Below are positions 7,010 to 15,456 of a DNA stretch of 64,000 nucleotides, in pieces. Position numbers and translations under genes: made by a program. The DNA lies in assembly GCA_964584755.1 (NCBI GenBank), contig CAZPAV010000004.1:27383-91382 (forward strand). Reading direction: 5' to 3'. Under the pieces are notes generated by a model. The model had not been told where the DNA came from. It saw only the letters and a list, made by a program, of their open reading frames with translations, and did no database searches. Position 1 is the first letter of the stretch. Every line of letters starts with the position of its first letter. Origin of the DNA: CAZPAV01 sp964584755 (GTDB lineage: Bacteria > Actinomycetota > Acidimicrobiia > Spongiisociales > UBA5794).

Positions 7010-8512
7010 GTGAGGATCGCCGTCGCGTCGATCATGCAGGAGACGAACACGTTCGCTCCCCGAACCTGCCGCCTCGACGACTTCGTCGTCGCCTCCGGAT
7101 CGGCCGCCGCGGACCGGGTGAGCGGAACGAACTCCGAGATGGCCGGTGCCCTCGAGGCGGTGGCTGCACAGGGCGCCACGGCGGTCCCGATCCTCTACGC
7201 CTGGGCCATGCCGAACGGGCCGGTGGAGCACGAGGCCTTCGTCCACCTCACCGACGAGCTCCTCGCCCGGCTCGCCGCCGGACCCGGATGGGACGCGGTC
7301 GTGCTGGGGCTGCACGGTGCCATGGCGACGACCGAGATCCCCGACGCCGACGGCGAGCTCCTCGCCGCGGTGCGGCGCCTCGCCGGCCCCGCGATGCCGA
7401 TCGTCGTCTCTCTCGACCTCCACGCCAACGTGACCGCCCGCATGGTCGCCACGGCGAGCGCGATCGTCGCCTACCACACCGATCCCCACGTCGACATGGC
7501 GGCCACGGGCCGGCGCGCCGGAGATCTGGCCGTCGCCACCGTCGCCGGGCGCATCCGGCCGTTCACGGCGTTGGCGAAACGACCGCTGCTCATCCCGGCG
7601 GAGGCCATGAACACCACCAGCGGGCCGCTCGGGGAGGTGCGCCGGCTCGTCGACACCGAGGCGAGGACCGAGGTGGTCGACGTCTCGCTGCTCCCGGTGC
7701 AGCCGTGGCTCGACGTCCCCGAGCTCTCCTTCGGCGTCCTGGCGACCACCGACGGAACGCCGCGTCTCGCCGGGGAGCTGGCCGACTGGTACGCCGAGGA
7801 GGTGTGGCGGCGACGCCACCGGTTCCGGGTCGATCGTCTCCTCGACCCGCCGGCGGCCGTCGCCGCGGCGAGGAGCACCTCCGTTCGTCCTTTCATCATC
7901 GCCGAGTCCGCCGACGCCCCGACGGCGGGTGCCGCCGGCGACAGCCCGGCGATGGTGCAGGCCCTCGCCGAGCGGGCCGGAGACCTCGTGTCGTACGTCC
8001 CCGTCGTGGACCCGGCCGCAGTTCGGGCCTGCCACGACTCCGGCGTCGGGGCCACGGTGGAGCTCATCGTCGGCGCGGGGATCGACGGTCGGTGGTTCGA
8101 TCCGGTACCGATCCGCGGTCGGGTCCTGAGGGCCGGCGCCGGCACCTACCGCCTCACCGGCCGGGGCTACACCGGGATGGAGGTGTCCATGGGGAGGTTC
8201 GCCGTGGTCGCCTCCGGGGGGCTGCACCTCCTCCTCAGCGAACGACCGGCCTGGTCGGCCGATCCGGCGACGTTTCGCCATGCCGGTCTCGAGCCGTTCG
8301 AGGCGGACGTCCTCGTCGTGCGATCCTGCAGCGACTTCCGTCCCAACTACCCCGAGAGCGCCGCCGAGGCGGTGACGCTCGACGTTCCCGGACCGGCCAC
8401 GCCGCGCCTGGAGGCCCTGCGGTTCGAGCGGGCGCCGCGGCCCCTGTGGCCGCTCGACCCGATCGGCGACGAGGGCCCGGGGCGCACCCCACGGGTCGAG
8501 CGCGACGGATGA
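7010..8512 (+). CDS. M81 family metallopeptidase (MlrC-like)
   Basis: A 500-residue protein with the two-domain M81 layout (DUF1485 then MlrC C-terminal domain). Visible conserved blocks are SIMQETNTFAP at the N-terminus, AVVLGLHGAM, VSLDLHANVT and AYHTDPHVDMAATGRRA, which carry the histidine and aspartate zinc ligands of the family, and SADAPTAGAAGDSP in the C-terminal domain. GTG 7010 is chosen because GAGG lies 5 bases upstream and family proteins begin with this strand (RIAVASIMQ). MlrC of microcystin degraders cleaves small linearised peptides; other family members act on unknown amides. It probably contributes peptide or amide cleavage to the downstream island. Confidence 0.87.
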   Translation: MRIAVASIMQETNTFAPRTCRLDDFVVASGSAAADRVSGTNSEMAGALEAVAAQGATAVPILYAWAMPNGPVEHEAFVHLTDELLARLAAGPGWDAVVLGLHGAMATTEIPDADGELLAAVRRLAGPAMPIVVSLDLHANVTARMVATASAIVAYHTDPHVDMAATGRRAGDLAVATVAGRIRPFTALAKRPLLIPAEAMNTTSGPLGEVRRLVDTEARTEVVDVSLLPVQPWLDVPELSFGVLATTDGTPRLAGELADWYAEEVWRRRHRFRVDRLLDPPAAVAAARSTSVRPFIIAESADAPTAGAAGDSPAMVQALAERAGDLVSYVPVVDPAAVRACHDSGVGATVELIVGAGIDGRWFDPVPIRGRVLRAGAGTYRLTGRGYTGMEVSMGRFAVVASGGLHLLLSERPAWSADPATFRHAGLEPFEADVLVVRSCSDFRPNYPESAAEAVTLDVPGPATPRLEALRFERAPRPLWPLDPIGDEGPGRTPRVERDG

Positions 8513-8822
8513 TCCGACGCACCGGTGGGACCCGTCCCGTCGGCGGAGGGCCCCGCTCCGAGTTCGGCCCGACGGCGGTGCCGGACGGCCCCGCCCATCT
8601 CCGCGACGGCGGATCCGCGCCGGCGCCCGTCGCCGTAGGGCCTGGGGATGCCGGACGCTGGCGCGCCGAGGACCGCCCCCGCCCTGCCGCGCCGGATCCT
8701 CCGAAGACGGAGGAAGCGGCGCACGACGGGTAATATCACATATCCCGCGGCGACGGACCGTCGAATCGGAGACTCAACCTGCGCGATCGCAGCGTCGCGG
8801 CCTGGCGAGATGGTGGAGTGAC
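8513..8822. other. Upstream region of the GntR regulator gene
   Basis: These 310 bases carry one AT-rich element (8730-8741) in otherwise GC-rich sequence and no supported gene. The gntR start follows GATGGTGGAGTGAC with GGAG about 6 bases upstream. Confidence 0.5.
8730..8741 (-). promoter_or_regulatory. Putative island operator, site A
   Basis: GTAATATCACAT; the minus strand reads ATGTGATATTAC, the most divergent member of the ATnnTATATYAT set. It lies 81 bases upstream of gntR, so the regulator may control its own synthesis. The overlap of an AT-rich -10 with the site fits repression. Function is inferred from the six-site comparison. Confidence 0.55.
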
Positions 8823-9506
8823 ATGGCGACCAACATCGATGGGGGAACCGGCCCGAGCCTCATGCAACGGGTCCTCACGCTGACCAGGGAGCGGATCCTG
8901 AGCGGCGAGTACCAGCCCGGCATGCCGCTGCGGATCCAGAAGCTCGCCGCGGAGTGCGGCGTCAGCCTCATCCCGGTCCGCGAGGCGCTGCGCATCCTCC
9001 AGGCGGAGCGCCTCGTCGTCGCCGTCCCGAACAAGGGAGCGAGGGTGGCGCCCCTGTCGCTGCAGGACATGCGCGACCTGTACGCCGCCCGCATCCTCAT
9101 CGAAGCCGACGCGGTGCGCACGGCGCGTCCGTTCACACCGGAGGAGGCCGCCGAGGTGCAGGAGCTGCTCGACGAGCTCGTCGCCGCCGCCACCGGGGGC
9201 GACGAGCCGAAGGCGATGGAGCTCCACCGCCGTTTCCACTTCGCCATCTACGACCGCACCGAGTCGCGCTGGCTCCCCTACCTCATCGATCTCCTCTGGA
9301 AACATGCGGAGCGGTACCAGCGGCTCTCTCTACAGTTCCGCCACGACGCCGCCCACGACGAGCATCGGCGCGTCCTCAACGCCCTCCTCATGGGCGACGG
9401 CGAGCGCGCCGCGAAGCTGCTCGAGGCGCATCTGCGGGCCACGGCGCGTCTCCTCGAGGAGGCGTACGCCGACACGCTGCCGGAGGAGCACGCCGCCACG
9501 ATGTGA
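8823..9506 (+). CDS. GntR family transcriptional regulator (FadR subfamily, FCD domain)
   Basis: A 227-residue protein: N-terminal winged helix-turn-helix at about residues 15-78 (LTRERILSGEYQPGMPLRI, then LAAECGVSLIPVREALRIL and the wing VPNKGARVAPLS), then an all-helical FCD domain. The FCD metal/ligand pocket residues are visible as ELHRRFHFAIY, HDEHRRVLNAL and EAHLRATARLL. FCD regulators usually bind small carboxylates or amino acid derivatives and repress catabolic operons through short AT-rich palindromes of the (A)TnGTATAC(A) type. It is the only GntR gene in the window, and six matching operator-like sites occur at the island's promoters, so I infer it controls them. Confidence 0.9.
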   Translation: MATNIDGGTGPSLMQRVLTLTRERILSGEYQPGMPLRIQKLAAECGVSLIPVREALRILQAERLVVAVPNKGARVAPLSLQDMRDLYAARILIEADAVRTARPFTPEEAAEVQELLDELVAAATGGDEPKAMELHRRFHFAIYDRTESRWLPYLIDLLWKHAERYQRLSLQFRHDAAHDEHRRVLNALLMGDGERAAKLLEAHLRATARLLEEAYADTLPEEHAATM

Positions 9507-9516
9507 GGCGCGGCGT

Positions 9517-10335
9517 TCAGGAGGCCAGGAAGTCGAGGATCACCTCGAGCGACTCGTCCGCCTGCTCGACGTAGTGACCGTGTCCGCTCCCGGGGAAGAC
9601 CTCGAGTCGTGAGTTCGCCAGGTGCTCGGCGACGTAGCGGGCACCGGCGCCGTCGGGGCCCATGTCGAGCGGGGTGAGGACGTCCTCGGAGCCCACCATC
9701 ACCAAGGTGGGGACCCGGATGTCGGAGAGGCGGTCGGTGACGTCGCTGTCGATCATCGCCTGGCAGGCATCCACGAAGACCTCCAGGGAGGCGTTGCGCG
9801 CCGTGACGTCCCGCATCGCCTCCACCACGTCGTCGAGCCCGGTCCGGTCGAGGTACTCCCGCGAGAAGGCCTTCGTCGCCAACTCCTCGGCGAGCTCACG
9901 CGAGGCGATGCCGTAGGCCCGGGCGATGTGCTGCCACACCCGGAAGTGGAGGGTGGCCATCCGGTCGCACCTGGCGACGGCTCCGGCGCCGAGGAGGAGC
10001 TTCTCCACCTTCTCCGGGTACATGGCGGCGAAGGTGATGGCGATGAAGCTCCCCATGGACCCGCCGTGGATGTGGGCCCGCCCGACCTCGAGCTCCTCCA
10101 TCAGCGCGGCCAGGTCGTCACACCAGTCGGCGAGCGTGTACCGCTGTCGCGGCCGGTCGGAGAGGCCGTAGCCGCGGTGGTCGTAGTCGAGGACCCGGTA
10201 GTGACGGGCGAGCACCGGGGTGACGGTGGCGTAGCCCTCGTGCGCGCTCACGGCTCCGCCGATCTGGACCACCGTCTCGCCCGACCCCGTGAACCGGTAC
10301 CAGAGCCGGGTCCCGTCGATCTTCACGGTCGGCAT
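9517..10335 (-). CDS. Alpha/beta hydrolase
   Basis: A 272-residue alpha/beta-hydrolase fold protein starting MPTVKIDGTRLWYRF. The nucleophile elbow is IHGGSMGSF (G-G-S-M-G), the oxyanion region is QIGGAVSAHEGY, the acid is in MVGSEDVLTP and the catalytic histidine in GSGHGHYVEQ. It is the second gene of a minus-strand pair after the FAH-family gene, 50 bases apart, so probably cotranscribed from the site-B promoter. Likely hydrolyses an ester, lactone or C-C bond in the catabolic pathway; the substrate is not predictable. Confidence 0.87.
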   Translation of the reverse strand: MPTVKIDGTRLWYRFTGSGETVVQIGGAVSAHEGYATVTPVLARHYRVLDYDHRGYGLSDRPRQRYTLADWCDDLAALMEELEVGRAHIHGGSMGSFIAITFAAMYPEKVEKLLLGAGAVARCDRMATLHFRVWQHIARAYGIASRELAEELATKAFSREYLDRTGLDDVVEAMRDVTARNASLEVFVDACQAMIDSDVTDRLSDIRVPTLVMVGSEDVLTPLDMGPDGAGARYVAEHLANSRLEVFPGSGHGHYVEQADESLEVILDFLAS

Positions 10336-10385
10336 GTCGTCCCCTTCCTCGAGGAGGCGGACGGGGATCTCCCCGCCGGCGCGGG

Positions 10386-11216
10386 TCAGGACCCGTCCAC
10401 CACCGGGTTCGTGAGCGTCCCGATCCCCTCGATCTCGATCGTCACCTCGTCTCCGGGTCGCAGGTACTCGGCGGGGGAGCGGGCGAACCCCACACCCGGC
10501 GGCGTGCCGCTGGAGATGACCGCCCCGGTACGGAGCGTGATGGCGGTGCTCATGAAACTCACCAGGTGGGGCACGTCGAAGATGAGCTCCTCGGTGTTGG
10601 AGGCCTGCTTGAGCTCGCCGCCGACCCACAGCCGCACGTCGAGCGACTCCGCCAGACCCAGCTCGTCCACCGTGGTGATCCACGGGCCCATGGGTTTGAA
10701 CGTGTCGAACGACTTGGCCCGCGTCCACTGGCTCTCGGACATCTGCACGTCCCGCGCCGAGACGTCGTTGATGATCACGTAGCCGGCCACGTGGTCCATC
10801 GCCTCGCTCGGCGGGATGCCGCGACCTCCCCTCCCGATCACGATCCCGAGCTCGGCCTCCCAGTCCACCTGGCGCGTCACCGCCGGCAGCTCGATGGGTG
10901 CTCCCGGCCCGGTGATGGCGCTGGGGAGGAAGGCGAAGATGAGGGGAGAGCTGGGCAACGCCTGCCCGGATTCCTCGGCGTGGTCGCGGTAGTTGAGGCC
11001 GACGCCGACGAACTGTGGTGGATCCGGGATCGGTGCCAGGAGGGTGATCTCCTCGAGGGGAACCGGTCGCGCCGACGCCCTCGCCTCCCGGAGGTCGGCA
11101 GGCGACGCCGTGAGCAGGGTGTCGAGATCCGGGGCGGGGGTGGGCACCCACGCCCGCTCGTCGTCGATGAACCCCCACGAGATCCGCCCCTCGTGCGCGA
11201 AGCGTCCGACCCGCAT
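10386..11216 (-). CDS. Fumarylacetoacetate hydrolase family protein
   Basis: A 276-residue FAH-fold protein. The metal-binding core is visible: VGVGLNYRDHAEE, DWEAELGIVIG (acidic ligands), GYVIINDVSARDVQ, and the C-terminal TPPGVGFARSP typical of 2-hydroxyhepta-2,4-diene-1,7-dioate isomerase and acylpyruvate hydrolase-like members. Family reactions are hydrolysis of a C-C bond in 1,3-diketo acids, decarboxylation, or isomerisation of open-chain acids. The gene starts 35 bases from operator site B and diverges from the RidA-amidase operon. Confidence 0.9.
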   Translation of the reverse strand: MRVGRFAHEGRISWGFIDDERAWVPTPAPDLDTLLTASPADLREARASARPVPLEEITLLAPIPDPPQFVGVGLNYRDHAEESGQALPSSPLIFAFLPSAITGPGAPIELPAVTRQVDWEAELGIVIGRGGRGIPPSEAMDHVAGYVIINDVSARDVQMSESQWTRAKSFDTFKPMGPWITTVDELGLAESLDVRLWVGGELKQASNTEELIFDVPHLVSFMSTAITLRTGAVISSGTPPGVGFARSPAEYLRPGDEVTIEIEGIGTLTNPVVDGS

Positions 11217-11250
11217 CCCGATCCTTTCGCGCCAGCCTGCGCCCGGTCAG

Positions 11251-11262
11251 ATTGTATATTAT
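11251..11262 (+). promoter_or_regulatory. Putative island operator, site B
   Basis: ATTGTATATTAT, between the divergent FAH and RidA genes. It matches the ATnnTATATYAT consensus at every conserved position and contains the TTGTATA half-site common for FCD-type GntR repressors. It lies 35 bases from the FAH start and 144 from the RidA start, and probably overlaps a -10. Confidence 0.68.
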
Positions 11263-11406
11263 CAAAGACGGGTCCGCGGGTCCCGACGAGGACACGTCCC
11301 GCGCCGCCGCTCCCGGTGTGCCTCGGGAGGGCGACGAAGCTCGTCGTGGGGGACGGGGCCGCCGCGGTGACCGGCGAGGCCACGGACGCGCCGAGAGGAG
11401 ACGGGT

Positions 11407-11799
11407 ATGACCCACGAGGCGATCGACGTCCCGGCACTGGGACCACCACCCGAGCCGTACTCCTACGCCGTCCGCGCCGGGAACACCCTGTACCTCGCCG
11501 GCCAGGTCGCCCTCGACGACGCGGGGAGGATCGTCGGGGAGACGACCAGAGAGCAGGCGCGTAAGGTGTGGGAGAACATCGGGGCGGTCCTGGAGGCGGC
11601 GGGAGCCTCCCTCGCGGACGTCGTCAAGGTGACGTACTACCTGGCGGACATCCGGGAGATCGCCGACGAGATCGAGGTGCGGCGGGAGGTCTTCGCCGGT
11701 CGCGTGCTCCCCGCGGTGACGGCCGTGCAGGCCGCGGCGTTGGGTCTCCCCGGGTTGAGGATGGAGGTCGACGTCGTCGCGGTGGTGCCGGATGCGTGA
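11407..11799 (+). CDS. RidA family protein (YjgF/YER057c/UK114)
   Basis: A 130-residue protein with the RidA trimer fold: SYAVRAGNTLYLAGQVALD, the EQARKVWENIGAVLEAAGASL helix, DVVKVTYYLADI and the C-terminal LRMEVDVVAV strand. Canonical RidA hydrolyses reactive 2-aminoacrylate/imine intermediates and has an arginine that binds the carboxylate; the corresponding R in VLPAVTAVQ is replaced, suggesting a Rid subfamily other than archetypal RidA. First gene of a plus-strand operon with the small protein, amidase and alcohol dehydrogenase, all overlapping. Rid proteins often accompany amide or pyrimidine catabolic enzymes. Confidence 0.88.
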   Translation: MTHEAIDVPALGPPPEPYSYAVRAGNTLYLAGQVALDDAGRIVGETTREQARKVWENIGAVLEAAGASLADVVKVTYYLADIREIADEIEVRREVFAGRVLPAVTAVQAAALGLPGLRMEVDVVAVVPDA

Positions 11800-11986
11800 G
11801 TACACCCCGGAGGAGGTGGCGGCGTTGCTGGAGCGGGCCGGGCTCGCCGCCGCGGCGCTCGACCCGGAGGCGACCGCCGCCGACCTCACCGAACGGACCG
11901 AGCTCAACGACGGGCTGGAGCCCCTCCTCGACGCACCCGGCGTCGAGGAGGACTTCACGGCCTTCGATCCGCGGTGGCCGGCATGA
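11792..11986 (+). CDS. Small acidic protein preceding the amidase; possible GatC/AtzG-like partner
   Basis: A 64-residue acidic protein: MREYTPEEVAALLERAGLAA, a DPEATAADL linker, LLDAPGVEEDF and a C-terminal FDPRWPA. It overlaps RidA by 8 bases upstream and the amidase by ATGA downstream, so it is translationally coupled to both. I do not recognise it as a named family. Its size, single long helix and extended C-terminal tail resemble GatC and AtzG, small proteins that wrap around amidase-signature partners. That role is inference from context. Confidence 0.62.
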   Translation: MREYTPEEVAALLERAGLAAAALDPEATAADLTERTELNDGLEPLLDAPGVEEDFTAFDPRWPA

Positions 11987-13389
11987 CCGCCTCCCGGATC
12001 CGTGAGCTGTCCCTCCGGCTCCGCGACGGGACCGTCACCGCCCGGGACCTCGCCGCCGCCGCCGTCACCGCGGCCACGACCGGCAACGACGCGATCGGGG
12101 CCTTCGTCATGGTGGAGGAGGCGACCGTCGCCGCCGCGGCCCGACGGGCCGACGAGGAGCTGGCGGCGGGCCTCGATCGCGGGCCTCTGCACGGCGTCCC
12201 CGTGGCGGTCAAGGACATCATCGACGTGGCCGGATGGCCGACCCGGTGCGGATCCCCCACGTACCCGAACACCCCGGTGGCCGGCGACGCCGCCGTGGTG
12301 CGCCGGCTCCGCGACGCCGGCGCGGTGATCATCGGGAAGACCACGGCCCACGAGCTGGCCTGTGGCGTCTCCAGCCCGCCGGCGAGGAACCCGTGGAACG
12401 TCGAGCGGGTTCCCGGCGGATCCTCCGGCGGGTCCGGGGCCGCCGTCGCCGCCGGCGTCGTACCGATGGCCCTCGGGAGCGACACCGGGGGGTCGATCCG
12501 CATCCCGGCGGCGGTCTGCGGCGTGGTCGGGATCAAGCCCACCTTCGGCAGGGTGTCGCGGGCCGGCGTCGAGCCGCTGTCGTGGTCGCTCGATCACCTG
12601 GGACCGCTCGCGGCGACGGTCGAGGACTGCGCCATCACCCTCGGCGTGCTGGCGGGAAGGGACCCCGCCGATCCGGCGACGCTCGATGAGCCGGTGCCCG
12701 AGTACACGTCGCACCTGGGACGCGGGGTCGACGGCCTCCGCGTCGGCGTGCTGCGCGGCGAGCCCTTCGCACCGATGCAGCCCGGCGTGTCGGCGGCGTT
12801 CGGCGCGGCCGTCGCCTGCCTCGAGGAGCTGGGAGCGACCCCGGTCGAGGTGACCGTGGCCGAGCTCGGGTACGCGATCGCCGCCGAGTTCGCCGTCATC
12901 GCCCCCGAGGCGGGCCACTACCACCGACGAAGGCTCCGTGACCACGCCGCGTCGATCGACCCCGCGATTCGGGCACTGCTCGTCTCGGGCCTCCTCCTGC
13001 CCGCCGCCCAGTACGTGCGCGGCCTCCAGGCCCGGAAGGCGATCGCCGCCGCGCTCCGCCGGTCCTTCGTCGAGCACGCCCTCGACGTCATGGTGACGCC
13101 GACACTGCCGGCGACGGCGGCGGGTGTGGAGCAGGAGGAGCTCGCCTACGAGGACCGCGTCGAGCCGGTGACCATCTCCTACGTGCGGACGACCGCGCCC
13201 TTCAACCTGGCGGGTCTCCCCGCCCTGTCGGTGCCGTGCGGATTCGACGGCGCCGGCCTGCCGGTGGGTCTCCAGGTGGTCGGCCGTCCCCTCGAGGAGC
13301 ACGTCGTCTTCCAGGTGGCCGGCGCGTACGAGGAGGCGACACCATGGCACGAGATGCGTCCACCGCTCCACGTGGAGGCGAGCCCGTGA
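11983..13389 (+). CDS. Amidase (amidase signature family)
   Basis: A 468-residue amidase with the complete Ser-cis-Ser-Lys triad: Lys in VPVAVKDIIDVAG, Ser in PGGSSGGSGAAVA and the nucleophile Ser in GSDTGGSIRIPAA. The length is normal. It may hydrolyse a small amide, ureide or biuret-like group as AtzE/GatA-like enzymes do. The start at ATG 11983 overlaps the stop of the small gene (ATGA), and its stop overlaps the following dehydrogenase (GTGA), giving one tightly coupled operon under site B. Confidence 0.92.
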   Translation: MTASRIRELSLRLRDGTVTARDLAAAAVTAATTGNDAIGAFVMVEEATVAAAARRADEELAAGLDRGPLHGVPVAVKDIIDVAGWPTRCGSPTYPNTPVAGDAAVVRRLRDAGAVIIGKTTAHELACGVSSPPARNPWNVERVPGGSSGGSGAAVAAGVVPMALGSDTGGSIRIPAAVCGVVGIKPTFGRVSRAGVEPLSWSLDHLGPLAATVEDCAITLGVLAGRDPADPATLDEPVPEYTSHLGRGVDGLRVGVLRGEPFAPMQPGVSAAFGAAVACLEELGATPVEVTVAELGYAIAAEFAVIAPEAGHYHRRRLRDHAASIDPAIRALLVSGLLLPAAQYVRGLQARKAIAAALRRSFVEHALDVMVTPTLPATAAGVEQEELAYEDRVEPVTISYVRTTAPFNLAGLPALSVPCGFDGAGLPVGLQVVGRPLEEHVVFQVAGAYEEATPWHEMRPPLHVEASP

Positions 13390-14408
13390 GCACGGACATG
13401 CGGGTCCTGGTGTTTCGCGGTCCCCACGACCTCGTCGTGGAGCGGCGCCCTCGTCCCCGGCCGGGACCCGGGGAGGTGCGGCTGCGGGTGGCGTACGTCG
13501 GGATCTGCGGCTCGGACCTGCACGGCTACACGGGCGAGTCGGGGCGTCGGGCGCCCGGCATGGTCATGGGTCACGAGACGAGCGGCTGGGTGGAGGCCCT
13601 CGGCTCGGGGGTCGCCGGCCTCGCCATCGGGGAGCCGGTCACCTTCAACCCTGCCCTGGCGTGCGACGGCTCCTGCGGACACCGGGTGGAGAACCAGTGC
13701 GCGCGACTTCGCGTCATCGGCGTGGCGCCCGAGCTCCAGGGATCCTTCGCCGATGCCCTCGTCGTCCCGGCCGACCGGGTGGTGCCGCTCGCCGGCGTCG
13801 ACCTGCGGGCGGGCGCCGCCGTGGAGCCGATGGCGGTCGGGCTCCAGGCCACACGGCGCGCCGGCGTGATGACGGGCGACCGGGTGCTCGTGGTGGGCGC
13901 CGGGATGATCGGCCGGTGCATCGCCCAGGCGGCACGTCGGGCAGGGGCGGGCGAGATCGTCCTCACCGACACGATGGGCGAACGACGGGCGCTCGCCGCC
14001 GCCGCCGGGTTCGTCGCCTGCCCCCCCGAGGACGTCGCCGAGCGGACCCCCTTCGACGTCACGTTCGACGCCGTCGGGCTGACGCCGACGGTGGCGATGG
14101 CGGTCGGCGGCGTCCGCACGGGTGGGACCGTCTGCCTCGTCGGGTTGGGCGGACCCAAGGTCGGCCTGCCGCTCTTCGACGTCGTCGTCGCCGAGCGGGT
14201 CATCGTGGGCAGCTTCTGCTACACCGACGCCGTCTTCGTGGAGACGGTACGGGCCATCGCCGACGGCGGCCTCGACGTGACCCCCTTCCTCGGTGCGGTC
14301 GAGGCCCTCGACGCCGCCCCGGAGGCGTTCGAGGCGCTCGCCACCGGGGCCAGGACCGACGTCAGGATCATCGTGGCCACGGGCAACGAGGCGCCCGCGG
14401 CCACCTGA
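13386..14408 (+). CDS. Zinc-dependent alcohol dehydrogenase (threonine/sorbitol dehydrogenase-like)
   Basis: A 340-residue zinc MDR. The catalytic zinc ligands are in GICGSDLHGYTG and MGHETSGWV; the structural site is reduced (ALACDGSCGHRVENQC has two or three cysteines), and the Rossmann motif is VVGAGMIGRCIAQAA. It ends the RidA-amidase operon, starting with GTG that overlaps the amidase stop by four bases; an internal ATG at 13398 is possible. It would oxidise an alcohol released after amide hydrolysis, or reduce the corresponding carbonyl. Confidence 0.88.
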   Translation: MSTDMRVLVFRGPHDLVVERRPRPRPGPGEVRLRVAYVGICGSDLHGYTGESGRRAPGMVMGHETSGWVEALGSGVAGLAIGEPVTFNPALACDGSCGHRVENQCARLRVIGVAPELQGSFADALVVPADRVVPLAGVDLRAGAAVEPMAVGLQATRRAGVMTGDRVLVVGAGMIGRCIAQAARRAGAGEIVLTDTMGERRALAAAAGFVACPPEDVAERTPFDVTFDAVGLTPTVAMAVGGVRTGGTVCLVGLGGPKVGLPLFDVVVAERVIVGSFCYTDAVFVETVRAIADGGLDVTPFLGAVEALDAAPEAFEALATGARTDVRIIVATGNEAPAAT

Positions 14409-14455
14409 CGAACGGGTCGCCTCCCGCCGGCCGGTGTGCCGGGGGGCGGTCCGCC

Positions 14456-15373
14456 TCAGCCGGCATCGACCGGTTCCCACCCCATGGCGGAGAGTCGCGC
14501 CAGAGCGAGCAGCAGCGCCTGGGTCCCGTTGCGACCGCCGCCCTGTGCCTGGAGGGCCACGTAGAGCTGGTGGGCGAGCGCCAGGCCGGGGACCGCCAGG
14601 CCCATGCCCGCCGCCTCCCGCAGCGCGATGCCCATGTCCTTGACGAAGTGGTCGACGAAGAACCCGGGCGAGAAGTCTCCCCGGAGGATGCGAGGCCCGT
14701 AGTTCGTGAGCGACCAGGAGCCGGCGGCACCGCCGCTGACGGCGGCGAAGGCCTTCTCCAGGTCGAGGCCGGCCCGCCGCGCGTACAGGAGCGCCTCACA
14801 CACTCCCACCATGCCGCTGGCGATGAGGATCTGGTTCACCATCTTCGTGTGCTGGCCGGCACCGGGCCCGCCGACGTGGACGATCGTCTCTCCCAGGATC
14901 TCGAAGAAGGGCCACGCCCGAGCGACCCACTCCTCCTCCCCGCCGACCATGATCGAGAGGGTGGCGTTGCGGGCTCCCACGTCGCCGCCCGAGACCGGGG
15001 CGTCGATGGCGCCGACGTCGCGGGCCGCCGCCGCTTCGGCGATCTCGACGGCGAGCGACGGCTCGCTCGTGGTCATGTCGACGAGCAGGGATCCCGGCGC
15101 GGCGCCGCCGAGCGCGCCCGAGTCGCCGAGGAACACCTCGCGCACGTCGGCGGGGAACCCCACGATGGCGAACGTGATGTCCGCGGCGCCGGCGACCTCC
15201 GCGGGGCTGTTCGCCCACCGCGCCCCGCGCGCCTCCAGCCGTGCCGCCTTCCCGCGGGTGCGGGTGTAGACGGTGACCGGGTACCCCGCGTCCAGGAGGT
15301 GCCCGCACATCGCCTCGCCCATCACCCCGGTCCCGACCCAGCCGAGTCTCGTCGTTCCTGACACGTTCACCAT
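14456..15373 (-). CDS. NAD-dependent beta-hydroxyacid dehydrogenase (3-hydroxyisobutyrate dehydrogenase-like)
   Basis: A 305-residue protein: N-terminal Rossmann motif LGWVGTGVMGEAM, substrate-binding DAPVSGGDVGARNA, and catalytic Lys in GAGQHTKMVNQIL. This family oxidises 3-hydroxyisobutyrate, tartronate semialdehyde or other beta-hydroxy acids, here most simply a short branched or C3-C4 intermediate of the island. Start ATG 15373 (MVNVSGTTRL). It diverges from an alpha/beta hydrolase; the gap holds a perfect 8-bp-arm palindrome at 15397-15413 but not the AT-rich operator. Confidence 0.9.
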   Translation of the reverse strand: MVNVSGTTRLGWVGTGVMGEAMCGHLLDAGYPVTVYTRTRGKAARLEARGARWANSPAEVAGAADITFAIVGFPADVREVFLGDSGALGGAAPGSLLVDMTTSEPSLAVEIAEAAAARDVGAIDAPVSGGDVGARNATLSIMVGGEEEWVARAWPFFEILGETIVHVGGPGAGQHTKMVNQILIASGMVGVCEALLYARRAGLDLEKAFAAVSGGAAGSWSLTNYGPRILRGDFSPGFFVDHFVKDMGIALREAAGMGLAVPGLALAHQLYVALQAQGGGRNGTQALLLALARLSAMGWEPVDAG

Positions 15374-15396
15374 GGTGTCTCCTCCTCGAGGAAGCC

Positions 15397-15413
15397 GCCG
15401 GCGCGGCGCCGGC
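15397..15413. promoter_or_regulatory. Palindrome in a divergent promoter region
   Basis: GCCGGCGC-G-GCGCCGGC is an exact inverted repeat between the HIBADH-like gene and the alpha/beta hydrolase gene. It could be an operator for a regulator other than the GntR protein, but GC-only palindromes arise easily in such DNA. Confidence 0.3.
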
Positions 15414-15456
15414 TCGTCGGATAGTCTCGTACGTGACCGCGACGAGGATGCTGCCC

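Noticed and set aside
5944..8733. A 929-residue plus-strand open frame
   Set aside because: It covers the oxidoreductase in antisense and the M81 gene out of frame, and its Arg/Gly/Pro-rich sequence is a typical high-GC shadow.
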